Below the pieces are notes generated by a model. It did not search any database and had not been told where the DNA came from. It saw nothing but the letters and a program-made list of their open reading frames with translations. The translations under genes and the position numbers were made by a program. DNA of 13,528 nt from Dehalococcoidia bacterium UBA2160 (lineage in GTDB: Bacteria > Chloroflexota > Dehalococcoidia > Lucifugimonadales > UBA1123), in assembly GCA_002328865.1 (NCBI GenBank), contig DCWO01000012.1, forward strand, positions 21,183-34,710, written 5' to 3'. How positions within the stretch are numbered: the first letter of the stretch is position 1; the number at the start of each line of letters is the position of its first letter. Shown here one piece after another: positions 1 to 7,972 of this stretch.

Positions 1-1370
1 TCGTAAACGGAATCGCGCCCGTGGCGGACGAGTTGTTGGGCCACAGCGACCCGCGCAAATACCTGATGCTGGGCCAGTCGGCGGACGAACTGCGCGGCAC
101 AGGCGGATTCGTTTCGGGCATCTGGACCATGACCGTACAAGACGGGTCGCTGGACGGCGTTTCGTACTATGACGTCGTGCGCGTGGACGACTGGGATCGC
201 CTGGTGCTCTATCCCGCGGCGCCGCCCGGACTGGAAGAGCACATGAACGCCTGGGTCTGGTTGCTACGCGACGTCTCATGGGACCCGGATTTTCGTGCGA
301 CTGCCCAGAGCGCCAGCGCCATGTTCAAAATCGGCCAGAATCAGGACGTCGACGGAGTCCTTGCGATCAACCAATGGGCGCTCCTGGGGTTGGTTCAGGC
401 CGTTGGGGGAATCACTCCGCCCGAGGGTGGCGAGCCAATAACGGCCAACAATTTGATCACCGTGCTGGAACGCGGCACGGATCTGCACGGTCGCGCCTAT
501 ATGGACCTGGTGCTCCAGGGGTTGATCGACGAATTCGCCAGTCAGAGCACTCTGCCGGGGCTGGTGCGACTGGCGTCTGCAGTGCTCCGTGCACTTGAGT
601 CCAAAGACCTGGTATTCTATTTTGAGAACAGTGACGCCCAGAACGCCGTGGAAGACCTGGGTTGGGCGGGCGCCGTCGAACCGACTGCAGGCGACTATCT
701 GTACGTAGTCGATTCGAACGTCGGCTGGAGTAAAGTAGACAGAAACATCGAACGGGAAATATCGTACGTGGTCGACCTGAGTAGAGTGGAAAGGCCCAGG
801 GCAACCCTCAATGTCGGCTACACTAACCATAGCGGGCCTGATTCTCCGCCGTGTGAGCCCCAGTGGCTCAATCGAGGCGCCGACTACAGCCAGCTCGTGA
901 ACGCATGCTACTGGGATTTTGTTCGCGTATATATGTCTGAAGGAAGCCGGATTCTCAGTCAGTCTGAGTTGCCTCTGCCGGAGTTGAGCGTCTCAGTGGA
1001 AATCGGCAAAGGCGTTCCGGGACAGGAAACCGGCGCCATATCGGCGCTCCATGATAAGGCAGTGTTTTCGGGACTGTTGATAGTGCCGGCCGGTTCGAGC
1101 CGCGAGGTTTCTTTGGTTTATGACCTGCCGGGCAGAGTAGTAAAACAAGACGGCAATTCCGTCGGCTACGAGTTGTTGCTTCAGAAACAACCCGGTGTTA
1201 GGGACAGAAACGTGTCGATCCATCTGATTCCTCCCGACGGCTACAGTGTGTCGACAAGCTCGGTTCCGTACGCCCTACTGGGCGACGGACGAGTTCGGCT
1301 CAACCGGCGCCTGAACAGTGACGAATCGATCCGAGTTTCGTTCGCCAAGGACCGTGCGCAAGGTGGATAA
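1..1370 (+). CDS. DUF4012 domain protein, 5'-truncated by window edge
   Basis: The reading frame is open from the left edge (codons begin at base 3), so the GTG at 21 is probably internal and the true start lies outside the window. The visible part is about 455 residues. It begins with the stretch DPRKYLMLGQSADELRGTGG, which matches the DUF4012 signature (YLxLxQNxxELRxTGGF). The middle is mixed alpha/beta, and the C-terminal half is beta-rich (SREVSLVYDLPGRV, SVGYELLLQKQPGVR) as in family members. DUF4012 proteins are usually anchored by an N-terminal membrane helix that would lie off the window; their biochemical role is unknown to me. The stop is TAA at 1368-1370, ten bases before the lipoprotein gene, so the two are probably cotranscribed. 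Family assignment is by motif recognition; function is unassigned. Confidence 0.82.
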   Translation, partial: VNGIAPVADELLGHSDPRKYLMLGQSADELRGTGGFVSGIWTMTVQDGSLDGVSYYDVVRVDDWDRLVLYPAAPPGLEEHMNAWVWLLRDVSWDPDFRATAQSASAMFKIGQNQDVDGVLAINQWALLGLVQAVGGITPPEGGEPITANNLITVLERGTDLHGRAYMDLVLQGLIDEFASQSTLPGLVRLASAVLRALESKDLVFYFENSDAQNAVEDLGWAGAVEPTAGDYLYVVDSNVGWSKVDRNIEREISYVVDLSRVERPRATLNVGYTNHSGPDSPPCEPQWLNRGADYSQLVNACYWDFVRVYMSEGSRILSQSELPLPELSVSVEIGKGVPGQETGAISALHDKAVFSGLLIVPAGSSREVSLVYDLPGRVVKQDGNSVGYELLLQKQPGVRDRNVSIHLIPPDGYSVSTSSVPYALLGDGRVRLNRRLNSDESIRVSFAKDRAQGG

Positions 1371-1380
1371 CTCAGGCTCC

Positions 1381-3039
1381 ATGAAAAGATGGCTCGGACC
1401 ATTGAGAATGCGGCCGCGCGCGATCCCCGCGTTGGGACGGTTCGTGGCGCTGTCGGCGGTTGCCGCCACTGTGGCATCGTCATTCGCGGCGTGCTCGTCC
1501 TCCGTCCCCGTTTCTGCTGGGGCGGCGCTGCCAGCGGTGGAAGCCGAGCGTGTCGTGCCTCCGGCCGTCGTGAAGGAAGTCTTTGCATCGGTGTTGATTA
1601 CGGAAGCCGACGGTCCAACCGGCGAAATCGACCGTCTCGTCGTGTCGCCGATGGTCGTTTTGGCCGATCCCTGGGAGACCGTGAGTCTCGCCGCTGAAGC
1701 AATCCTCGAAAACGGGGCCGCCGACCCGGCCGTCGACTTGATCTGGATGCTATCCGACATAAGGGCGGGCTCCATCAGCTCCAGCGGAGAGTTCACAGCC
1801 GGAGGCACACCGGGCGTCTACCCTGCAGCCATTTTGGTGACCGCGCGAAACGACACGAGCCGTGGCATTGACCAGATCACTGAAACTGTGTCCGTGACGA
1901 TCGTGGGCGAAACCCGGGCCGCGAGCATTGCAACCATCGAAATCCTTCCGTCCGGTCCGACGGTCTTCTCCGGACAGCTGTTCCGCATGCGGGCGATCGG
2001 TTACGACGAAGACGGGTATGTGATTCCGGGAGTCAACTTCAACTGGACCGTCAACGATGCGACATTGGGCAGCGTAACCGCATCGGGATATCTGAACGTT
2101 CAAGGCTCTCCCGGCATGTTCACAAAAAGCATCTCGGTTACCGGCCGATGGCGGGGCGAAACCATGGTCGAGCACATCAACGTCAAAGTGTTGGAAGCTC
2201 GTCCAGGAGCTGAAGACATGACTGTCCAGGTGCTGCCTCAGAGGTTCCATATCGACAACGGCGACAACATGCAGTTGAGGGCCGTTGCTTTGAATGGACT
2301 GGGTGAATTGATTCCAGGGACTCAGTTGCGTTGGAGCGTGGATGAACCGATTGCCGGCTCGATAACAGGTACGGGCATGTTCACCGCCGGCGTCGCTCCG
2401 GGCATCTACACCGAAGCGGTGAGAGTGGAGGCAATCATACGCGGTGAGAGCGGCGTCATCCACGCTGCCGACTTTGCATCGGTAATAGTTCGAGGCGAAA
2501 GCGAAACCCGACGCCTTGACCGTGTCGTCGGCCGGCCCGGCCACATCGTCTTGAGTCCCGGAGGTCGCAGCATTCTTGTCGCCAGAGCCTTCGATTCCGA
2601 GGGCAATTCGGCGGACAAAGTCGAGCTTCGGTGGATGATGACGGATGAGGCGGCGGGCGTTATCGACAACAACGGCAGCTTCAGGGCTTCGTCACGGTCA
2701 GGCGTGTACCCGAGTTCGGCAAAAGTGATCGCGACTCAAGACGTGGGCGGTGAGCAACTCATCCGATCCGCTTCCGTGGACGTAATCATCACGGGGACTT
2801 TGACGGTGGCAGGAATCGAGCCGGCGGCGCCTTCGGTTTCGCAAGGTGAATCCGTGCATTTCTCGGCGGTCGGAACGGACGAAAACGGGACGTTGCTCCC
2901 GGGACTGGTGGTTCGATGGCGGCTTGCGGACGACGCGATTGGCCACATTGACGCCCTCGGCAACTTCACAGCCGAAGGCAGGCCGGGTCTTTACGAAAAT
3001 GCCATCGTCGCCACGGTGATTCAGCCTTTCACGGATTGA
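1381..3039 (+). CDS. Lipoprotein with five tandem Ig-like repeats
   Basis: This is a 552-residue protein from ATG 1381. That start gives a basic N-terminus (MKRWLGPLRMRPR), a hydrophobic stretch and the lipobox-like SFAAC with Cys38, so a lipid-anchored envelope protein is likely. An in-frame GTG at 1318 would overlap the upstream gene and bury the signal peptide; ATG 1408 is a second possibility. A weak Shine-Dalgarno (AAGGTGG, 1360-1366) sits rather far upstream. The rest is five repeats of about 95-100 residues resembling bacterial Ig-like (Big2-type) domains, each with a W-x(3)-D core and a G-x-F-T-A-x(3)-PG-x-Y turn. The fifth repeat stops before its last strand. Such proteins usually act in adhesion or surface structure, which is inferred here. 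No enzymatic motif is visible. Confidence 0.8.
   Translation: MKRWLGPLRMRPRAIPALGRFVALSAVAATVASSFAACSSSVPVSAGAALPAVEAERVVPPAVVKEVFASVLITEADGPTGEIDRLVVSPMVVLADPWETVSLAAEAILENGAADPAVDLIWMLSDIRAGSISSSGEFTAGGTPGVYPAAILVTARNDTSRGIDQITETVSVTIVGETRAASIATIEILPSGPTVFSGQLFRMRAIGYDEDGYVIPGVNFNWTVNDATLGSVTASGYLNVQGSPGMFTKSISVTGRWRGETMVEHINVKVLEARPGAEDMTVQVLPQRFHIDNGDNMQLRAVALNGLGELIPGTQLRWSVDEPIAGSITGTGMFTAGVAPGIYTEAVRVEAIIRGESGVIHAADFASVIVRGESETRRLDRVVGRPGHIVLSPGGRSILVARAFDSEGNSADKVELRWMMTDEAAGVIDNNGSFRASSRSGVYPSSAKVIATQDVGGEQLIRSASVDVIITGTLTVAGIEPAAPSVSQGESVHFSAVGTDENGTLLPGLVVRWRLADDAIGHIDALGNFTAEGRPGLYENAIVATVIQPFTD
1630..3036 (+). repeat. Five tandem Ig-like protein repeats (95-100 codons each)
   Basis: The repeats are visible at protein level. 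Their conserved Trp codons fall at 1744, 2044, 2332, 2632 and 2917, giving spacings of 100, 96, 100 and 95 codons. After each Trp comes an acidic loop, a G(S/V/H)I strand, G-x-F or its equivalent, and a PG(V/I/M/L)(Y/F) turn (SG in repeat 4). Nucleotide identity between copies looks low, so this is an old duplication series. Repeat 5 lacks the final strand seen in the others (for example VSVTIVGE, INVKVLE, VDVIITG). Confidence 0.8.
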
Positions 3040-3153
3040 CGGACCTTCACCGAAGCTTGGTGCAAGGCATCATGCGGCATCGCCGGTGGCCGAGGCCAAT
3101 TCTCGCGAGCCGTTCGCGATGAACAGTTGGGTGACGGTCAAATTGGAGGCCGC
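3040..3153 (+). other. Gap between lipoprotein and SNase-like genes, with an open alternative frame
   Basis: No promoter or terminator is convincing here. The frame one base ahead of the lipoprotein frame is open from 3020 to a TGA at 3155-3157. Its codons are rich in G/C at third positions from about 3074 onward, and it ends in SWVTVKLEAA. That TGA overlaps the GTG start of the next gene as GTGA. The stretch could be the displaced 3' end of the lipoprotein gene (frameshift or sequencing error) or plain leader. Confidence 0.35.
3145..3149 (+). promoter_or_regulatory. Shine-Dalgarno GGAGG for the SNase-like gene
   Basis: GGAGG lies 4 nt before GTG 3154. It decides the start in favour of this GTG over the in-frame TTG at 3127, because a signal peptide begins immediately at the GTG. 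Confidence 0.7.
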
Positions 3154-3966
3154 GTGAGACGACGTGTGACTCGGTCCGCTTTCACTTTCCTGGTTGGATC
3201 CCTTGCGGTCGTAGCCGCAGTGTGCTCCTCGCCCGACGGAGCGCAAGAATTGACGCCGACCGCGAGCTCGACCCCGAGCCGAGGCCTCGGCGCCGAAGAT
3301 CCGTCCCAAGGTTCGGTCGTCGGCATCGTGGACGGCGTGACCATTAAGGTGGAGACCGCCGGCGCCGTCTACCTGATCCGGTATCTCGGTGTAAGCTTGC
3401 CGCTCGACGGAGATGCCGCGGGCGCCACAGATTTCAACAGGTTCCTCGTAGAGGGGAAACTCGTCGAGCTAGCCAAGGACGTGGTGGACACAGATGCGGA
3501 CGGCGCCCTGCTCCGATATGTTTACTCGGATGGCGAGATGGTGAACACGAAGCTCTTGACGGGCGGCTGGGCGACCGTGGCCGACCGCCCGGCTTCCTTC
3601 GAGCAAGTCGAAACCTTCATGCGAGCGGAGGCCGACGCTAAGGCAAATCGGCGCGGAGTGTGGAGCGAGGAAATTTCTCACGGACCCGAAACACCGACGC
3701 CCGCGCCCAGCGCTGCCAGCGGATTCGGTGCGGGTGGCACGCTGCCCAATCCGTTAGGTCCGGGCCTTCGAGGTCCGTGCGACTTCTCGGGTACGCCGGA
3801 ACCGATCATCAAGGGCAACGTAGACCTGCGGAGCGGTGAGCGAACGTACCACGTCCCCGGCGGCCTTTTCTACTCCACGACCGTAATCGACGAGACACAA
3901 GGCGAGGCATGGTTTTGCACCGAAGTCGAAGCTCAGGCGCTGGGTTGGAAGCGCTCGAAGCGGTAG
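3154..3966 (+). CDS. Exported SNase-like protein with degenerate active site and C-terminal sunset-type domain
   Basis: This is a 270-residue protein. The N-terminus (MRRRVTRSAFTFLVGSLAVVAAVC) is a signal peptide, possibly of lipoprotein type with Cys24, although Val at -1 is atypical. Residues 52-171 align with staphylococcal nuclease (IVDGVTIKV, IRYLGV, RYVYSDGEMVN, and RRGVWS at the end). Of the catalytic set, only Arg35 is matched (Arg76). D21, D40, E43 and R87 correspond to Val62, Ser81, Leu84 and Ala118, so nuclease activity is unlikely. A Pro/Ala/Gly linker (about 178-205) leads to a C-terminal module, residues 208-270, with PIIKGNV, YHVPGG, EAWFCTE and GWKRSKR. This resembles the module NCBI names 'sunset domain', often fused to thermonucleases; Cys209 and Cys255 may pair outside the cell. 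Role unknown; probably binding rather than cleavage. Confidence 0.8.
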   Translation: MRRRVTRSAFTFLVGSLAVVAAVCSSPDGAQELTPTASSTPSRGLGAEDPSQGSVVGIVDGVTIKVETAGAVYLIRYLGVSLPLDGDAAGATDFNRFLVEGKLVELAKDVVDTDADGALLRYVYSDGEMVNTKLLTGGWATVADRPASFEQVETFMRAEADAKANRRGVWSEEISHGPETPTPAPSAASGFGAGGTLPNPLGPGLRGPCDFSGTPEPIIKGNVDLRSGERTYHVPGGLFYSTTVIDETQGEAWFCTEVEAQALGWKRSKR

Positions 3967-4023
3967 GCGGCTAAACCGCAATATTCCGCGATCTCTGCCC
4001 TTGCACTGACCTGGAGTGGCCGA

Positions 4024-4032
4024 TGCTATAAT
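4024..4032 (+). promoter_or_regulatory. Extended -10 promoter (TGCTATAAT) of dnaE
   Basis: A perfect TATAAT at 4027-4032 is preceded by TG one base away, the extended -10 form, which works with a poor -35. TTGCAC at 4001-4006 is a possible -35 but the spacing is 20 bp. Transcription would start near 4039, inside the longest possible dnaE frame (from GTG 4016), which argues for the downstream start at 4079. Confidence 0.6.
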
Positions 4033-4069
4033 CTCGTTGACCCCCGGCATTGCGCCAAACCCGCTTCAT

Positions 4070-4074
4070 GGAGG
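4070..4074 (+). promoter_or_regulatory. Shine-Dalgarno GGAGG for dnaE
   Basis: GGAGG (within GGAGGAG) lies 4 nt before GTG 4079, immediately ahead of the conserved PHP start FTHLHVHTEYS. Together with the promoter it fixes the translation start. Confidence 0.75.
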
Positions 4075-4078
4075 AGCC

Positions 4079-7000
4079 GTGTTCACCCATCTGCATGTGC
4101 ACACCGAGTACAGCATGCTCGACGGACTAAGCCGGTTGGAACCGCTGGTGGCTCGTGCGAAAGAGTTGGAGATGGACAGCCTGGCAATCACCGATCACGG
4201 CGGGATGTACGGCGCGATCGACTTTTACAGGTTGGCGAAATCAGCGGGCATACGTCCCATCGTCGGTTGCGAGATGTACGTGGCCCCCGGCAGCCGGCAC
4301 GACCGCAACCCTGCGGACAAGACTCCCTACCACATGACAGTCCTGGCCAAGAACAACGTTGGCTACGGCAACTTGGTCAAGCTGGTGACCAAATCCCACC
4401 TCGAGGGCTTCTACTACAAGCCAAGAGTCGATCGTGAGGTTTTGCAGGAGCACCACGAAGGCCTGATCGTGCTGTCGGGATGCCCGAGCGGCGAGGTGCC
4501 TTCGCTCATCGCTCAAGGCCGCATGGATGATGCGGTGGCAACGGCGAACTGGTACCGGGAAGTGTTCGGCGACTACTACCTGGAGTTGATGGAGCACGGC
4601 GGCGTCCCCGACCTGCCCGCCATCAACCAGGGCTTGATGCGAATGCACGCAGATCTTGGCATTCCGGTCGTGGCGACCAACGACTCTCACTACATCAAAC
4701 AGGAACAAGCCAAGCTCCAGGACATCCTGATATGCATCCATACGAACACCAACGTCAACGATGAAAAACGGCTTCGCATGGACGAGGACTCGTACTACCT
4801 CAAGAGTTACGAGGACATGGCGGCTCTGTACCCCAATCTTCCGGAGGCGCTGACCAACACCCAGGCAATCGCCGAGATGTGCGACCTCAGCATCGACTTT
4901 GACCGGATGCGGCTTCCCCAGTACAAAACGCCCGAAGGCATGTCCGCGTTCGAGTTTCTGAGCAAGCTGTGTTGGGACGGTCTGGAGCGACGTCTCTCCG
5001 GCGCCGACGAGACGTATCGCGAGCGCTTGCGATACGAGCTCGAAGTCATTCAGCTAACTCAGTTCGACCATTACTTCCTCGTGGTCTGGGACATCGCCGC
5101 GTTCGTCCGCAACAATGACATTTTCTTTGCCGTTCGGGGCAGTGCGGCCGCCAGCTTGACGCTGTACTGTCTCGGCGTCACCGATGTCGATCCGATGCCG
5201 TATCGCTTGGTCTTCGAGCGCTTCCTCAACGTCGAGCGCAAGGAGATGCCGGATATTGACATGGATTTCCAGGACGACCGTCGCGAAGAGGTGATCAACT
5301 ACGTCACCGAGAAGTACGGTCGCGAGCACGTGGCGCAGATCATCACCTTTGGCACGCTTGGCGCCAAAGCAGCCGTGCGAGATGTCGGCAGAGCGCTCGC
5401 GATGTCATACGGAGACGTCGACCGCGTGGCCAAGATGATCCCCTTCAAGCTGAACATAACCCTGGGCGAAGCATTAACGACGAGCCCAGAGTTGAAAGAG
5501 ACCTACGAAGCCGAGGCGGACGTCAAGACGCTGATCGACACGGCTCAGGGCCTGGAAGGGCTGACCCGCCACTCGAGCACCCATGCGGCGGGCGTCGTCA
5601 TATCCGAGGAGCCGCTCAACGACGTGGTGCCGTTGCAACGGCCGACCAAGGCCGACGAGAACACCGTTTCGACCACCACGCAATACGCCATGGAACCGGT
5701 CGCGGCCCTCGGTCTGCTGAAAATGGATTTCTTGGGTCTCGTCAACCTTACGGTCTTGGCCAAGACCCGAAATCTACTGGCGAAGCACCAGGGCCTGAAC
5801 TTCGGGCTCAAGGACATCCCGCTGGACGACGCGAAGACGTTCGAGTTGCTTTCGCGGGGAGAGACCGCGGGCGTCTTCCAGATGGAAGGCACGGGGATGA
5901 CCCGTCACATCAAAGAGCTCAAACCCTCGTCGCTGAGAGACGTGGCGGCCATGATCGCCCTCTATCGGCCCGGCCCGATGGAGCACATCGGCACGTTCAT
6001 CGACGCCAAATTCGGTCGCACGCAGCCGGATTATCCTCATCCGGCGTTGAAGGACATCCTGGAAGAAACCTACGGCGTAATCGTGTACCAGGATCAGGTC
6101 CTGCACATCACGCGCACATTTGCGGGCTACACACTGGGCGAGGCCGACATCGTGCGCAAGGCCATGGGCAAGAAGAACGCCGAGATCATGGCACAGGAGC
6201 GTCAGAAGTTCTTGGAAGGCGCCAACCGCCAGGGGTTCGACAGAGAGCTAGCCGAGAAGATGTTCGCACTGGTGGAGCCTTTCGCCGGATACGCGTTCAA
6301 CAAAGCCCACAGCGTGAGCTATGGGCTGATCTCGTACTGGACGGCCTACTTCAAGGCCAACTACCCTGCGGAGTACATGGTCTCGCTGCTCAATTCGTAC
6401 ACCGGCCACACGGAGAGAGTCACGTCGGCCATCGCCGAATGCCAGCGCTTGAACATCCCTGTTTTGTTGCCCAACGTAAACCGCAGCAACGCGGAGTTCA
6501 CGATCGAAGACCAGAGCGACGGACCTCGCGCAATTCGTTACGGGCTTGCGGCGGTGAAGAACGTCGGCGCGGCCGCCATACAGCCGATCCTCGATTCCCG
6601 GGCAGAGGACGGTCCCTACGAGTCGTTGGAGCAGATGTGTCGCTCCGCAAACATGAGCGGGTTGAAGCGCAACAACCTGGAGAGCCTGATCCGTGCGGGG
6701 GCTTTCGACGAGTTCGGAGACCGGGGCGCGTTGCTGACGAGCATCGAACGTATTCTGGGTTTGGCTCAGAGCGAGGCAGGCCTGAAAGACTCGGACCAGT
6801 CCTCCATGTTCGATCTCTTCGGAGACTCGGTCCCGACTCCGCTTGCCAACATCGTGCTTCCGGAAGTGTCCACGCCGTCCGGAGAGTTGGAGTCCTGGGA
6901 ACGAGACTTGCTGGGCGTCGCACTGTCCAGCGCCAACTCGCTTTCAAGTCTCCTGGCTTCCGCCGGGGGCGACACGGTCAAGTTCAGGGGCGACATCGGG

Positions 7001-7705
7001 GCTGAGATGGCTGGTAAGAAGATATCGCTGGTCGGTCAGGTTTCGACCGTCACACACCGGTTCACCAAGCAGAACAAGCCGTTTGCGATAGCATCGCTGT
7101 CGTTGATGGACGGGCAGGTCGAGGTCTTCGTGTGGGAGGAGCAACTGGATCTGACGCGGGACCTGTGGGAAGAAGGCCGGATCGTCGCCGTGGCGGGCAC
7201 GGTGCGCCTGCGGGGAGACGACGTCAGCATTTCGTGCGCCGACGCCAAAGAGTACGCCCCCGATTCGGAGTCTCAGGCGACATCACTGGCGCACGCTCCG
7301 GCGCTCGCAAACACGGCCGCGGGCATCGCATCCCAAACGACATCGCCCGAGCAGCCGAAGTCTAACGGCGTTCAGGCGACCGAGAAAAATGGGACCGAAG
7401 CGCCAACCCTGGCCCGTTCGGCGTCAGTGGCTGAGGCTCCGGTTGAACCTCACCTTCGATTGAGCCTGCTCATCAGAGAATCAGCCAATGCCGTGGATGA
7501 CTCCTTGTTGTTGGACGACATCAAGCGACTTTTGTTGGAGTACTCCGGCCCGGACGAGGTTTCGCTTGAGATCGTCGCCGGCGGGCAGGTGTATCGGCTG
7601 GACTGGCCGATGGTCCGTGTGCAGGCGTCGGACGAACTTACAGGTCGACTGGGAGATCTGCTGGGCGAATCGGGCAGAGCGATCGTCGAGAGTCCGGCGA
7701 ATTGA
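4079..7705 (+). CDS. dnaE: DNA polymerase III subunit alpha
   Basis: Replicative polymerase, 1208 residues from GTG 4079, the usual size for DnaE. The N-terminal PHP domain (about 1-210) opens with HLHVHTEYS and keeps probable metal ligands (His4, His6, Asp39-His40, Glu65, His85, Asp202, His204), so it may retain proofreading-type activity, unlike the degenerate E. coli domain. The polymerase core has RGSAAAS, PDIDMDF (Asp392 and Asp394, matching E. coli D401/D403) and KMDFLGL (Asp550, matching D555). YAFNKAHSVSYG is also present. A helix-hairpin-helix follows near residue 825 (AAVKNVGAAAI), then an internal beta-clamp binding motif QSSMFDLF (907-914), an OB fold (about 979-1060), a low-complexity Ala/Thr/Glu linker (about 1062-1120), and a C-terminal domain starting LRLSLLIRES. 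No intein is seen. The stop overlaps the next start by 4 nt. Confidence 0.97.
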   Translation: MFTHLHVHTEYSMLDGLSRLEPLVARAKELEMDSLAITDHGGMYGAIDFYRLAKSAGIRPIVGCEMYVAPGSRHDRNPADKTPYHMTVLAKNNVGYGNLVKLVTKSHLEGFYYKPRVDREVLQEHHEGLIVLSGCPSGEVPSLIAQGRMDDAVATANWYREVFGDYYLELMEHGGVPDLPAINQGLMRMHADLGIPVVATNDSHYIKQEQAKLQDILICIHTNTNVNDEKRLRMDEDSYYLKSYEDMAALYPNLPEALTNTQAIAEMCDLSIDFDRMRLPQYKTPEGMSAFEFLSKLCWDGLERRLSGADETYRERLRYELEVIQLTQFDHYFLVVWDIAAFVRNNDIFFAVRGSAAASLTLYCLGVTDVDPMPYRLVFERFLNVERKEMPDIDMDFQDDRREEVINYVTEKYGREHVAQIITFGTLGAKAAVRDVGRALAMSYGDVDRVAKMIPFKLNITLGEALTTSPELKETYEAEADVKTLIDTAQGLEGLTRHSSTHAAGVVISEEPLNDVVPLQRPTKADENTVSTTTQYAMEPVAALGLLKMDFLGLVNLTVLAKTRNLLAKHQGLNFGLKDIPLDDAKTFELLSRGETAGVFQMEGTGMTRHIKELKPSSLRDVAAMIALYRPGPMEHIGTFIDAKFGRTQPDYPHPALKDILEETYGVIVYQDQVLHITRTFAGYTLGEADIVRKAMGKKNAEIMAQERQKFLEGANRQGFDRELAEKMFALVEPFAGYAFNKAHSVSYGLISYWTAYFKANYPAEYMVSLLNSYTGHTERVTSAIAECQRLNIPVLLPNVNRSNAEFTIEDQSDGPRAIRYGLAAVKNVGAAAIQPILDSRAEDGPYESLEQMCRSANMSGLKRNNLESLIRAGAFDEFGDRGALLTSIERILGLAQSEAGLKDSDQSSMFDLFGDSVPTPLANIVLPEVSTPSGELESWERDLLGVALSSANSLSSLLASAGGDTVKFRGDIGAEMAGKKISLVGQVSTVTHRFTKQNKPFAIASLSLMDGQVEVFVWEEQLDLTRDLWEEGRIVAVAGTVRLRGDDVSISCADAKEYAPDSESQATSLAHAPALANTAAGIASQTTSPEQPKSNGVQATEKNGTEAPTLARSASVAEAPVEPHLRLSLLIRESANAVDDSLLLDDIKRLLLEYSGPDEVSLEIVAGGQVYRLDWPMVRVQASDELTGRLGDLLGESGRAIVESPAN

Positions 7706-7938
7706 ACTGGGTCCCGCTGGCCACGGCGCCCGACCAGCTTGTCGCCGAACTGTGGAGCGGGGTGCTTCAGGCGGCGGGAATCCCGGCGATGATCAGGGCA
7801 GGGGACACGTCGTCGTTTCTGGGTGTGTCCGCGTATCCGTGTCGAATCTTGGTAGACGAAGCACGGTTAGCCGACGCGCAGGCCGTCCTGGAATCTGAAC
7901 TGGATGTCGTTTTCGATGACGACGAAGGTCCAGAATAG
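7702..7938 (+). CDS. Small DUF2007-like protein
   Basis: A 78-residue protein starting at TTG 7702, whose TTGA overlaps the dnaE stop, suggesting translational coupling. The pattern APDQLVAELWSGVLQAAGIP, then AMIRAG, then a loop, then CRILVDEARLADAQAVLE matches DUF2007 (putative signal-transducing protein): a helix that scans the annotated partner, a strand, and a closing strand-helix. It ends with an acidic tail (DDDEGPE). No signal peptide or membrane segment, so cytoplasmic. Family function is not established. The Shine-Dalgarno is weak, and there is no ATG or GTG early enough in this frame to give a complete domain. Confidence 0.75.
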   Translation: MNWVPLATAPDQLVAELWSGVLQAAGIPAMIRAGDTSSFLGVSAYPCRILVDEARLADAQAVLESELDVVFDDDEGPE

Positions 7939-7972
7939 AGCGACTTCAGCGCCGAAGGTCGGATCGGGCGCG

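Noticed and set aside
3037..3039. Lipoprotein and SNase-like frames are the same phase, separated by a single TGA with open sequence after it (read-through or recoding)
   Set aside because: The downstream protein has its own Shine-Dalgarno, GTG and signal peptide, which would make no sense inside a fusion. A short open stretch is expected by chance at this GC content.
3967..3979. GCGG-CTAAA-CCGC hairpin after the SNase-like gene
   Set aside because: The stem is only 4 bp and no T-tract follows; it is too weak to call a terminator.
7256..7440. Possible inserted element or intein in dnaE (low-complexity Ala/Thr/Glu stretch)
   Set aside because: It lies between the OB fold and the C-terminal domain, has no splicing motifs, and total length is normal for DnaE, so it is a flexible linker.
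7949..7971. GCGCC...GGCGC inverted repeat between the convergent stops, with a nested CCGA/TCGG
   Set aside because: It has a 5-bp stem, a 13-nt loop and no T-run. It might act as a bidirectional terminator, but the evidence is too thin.
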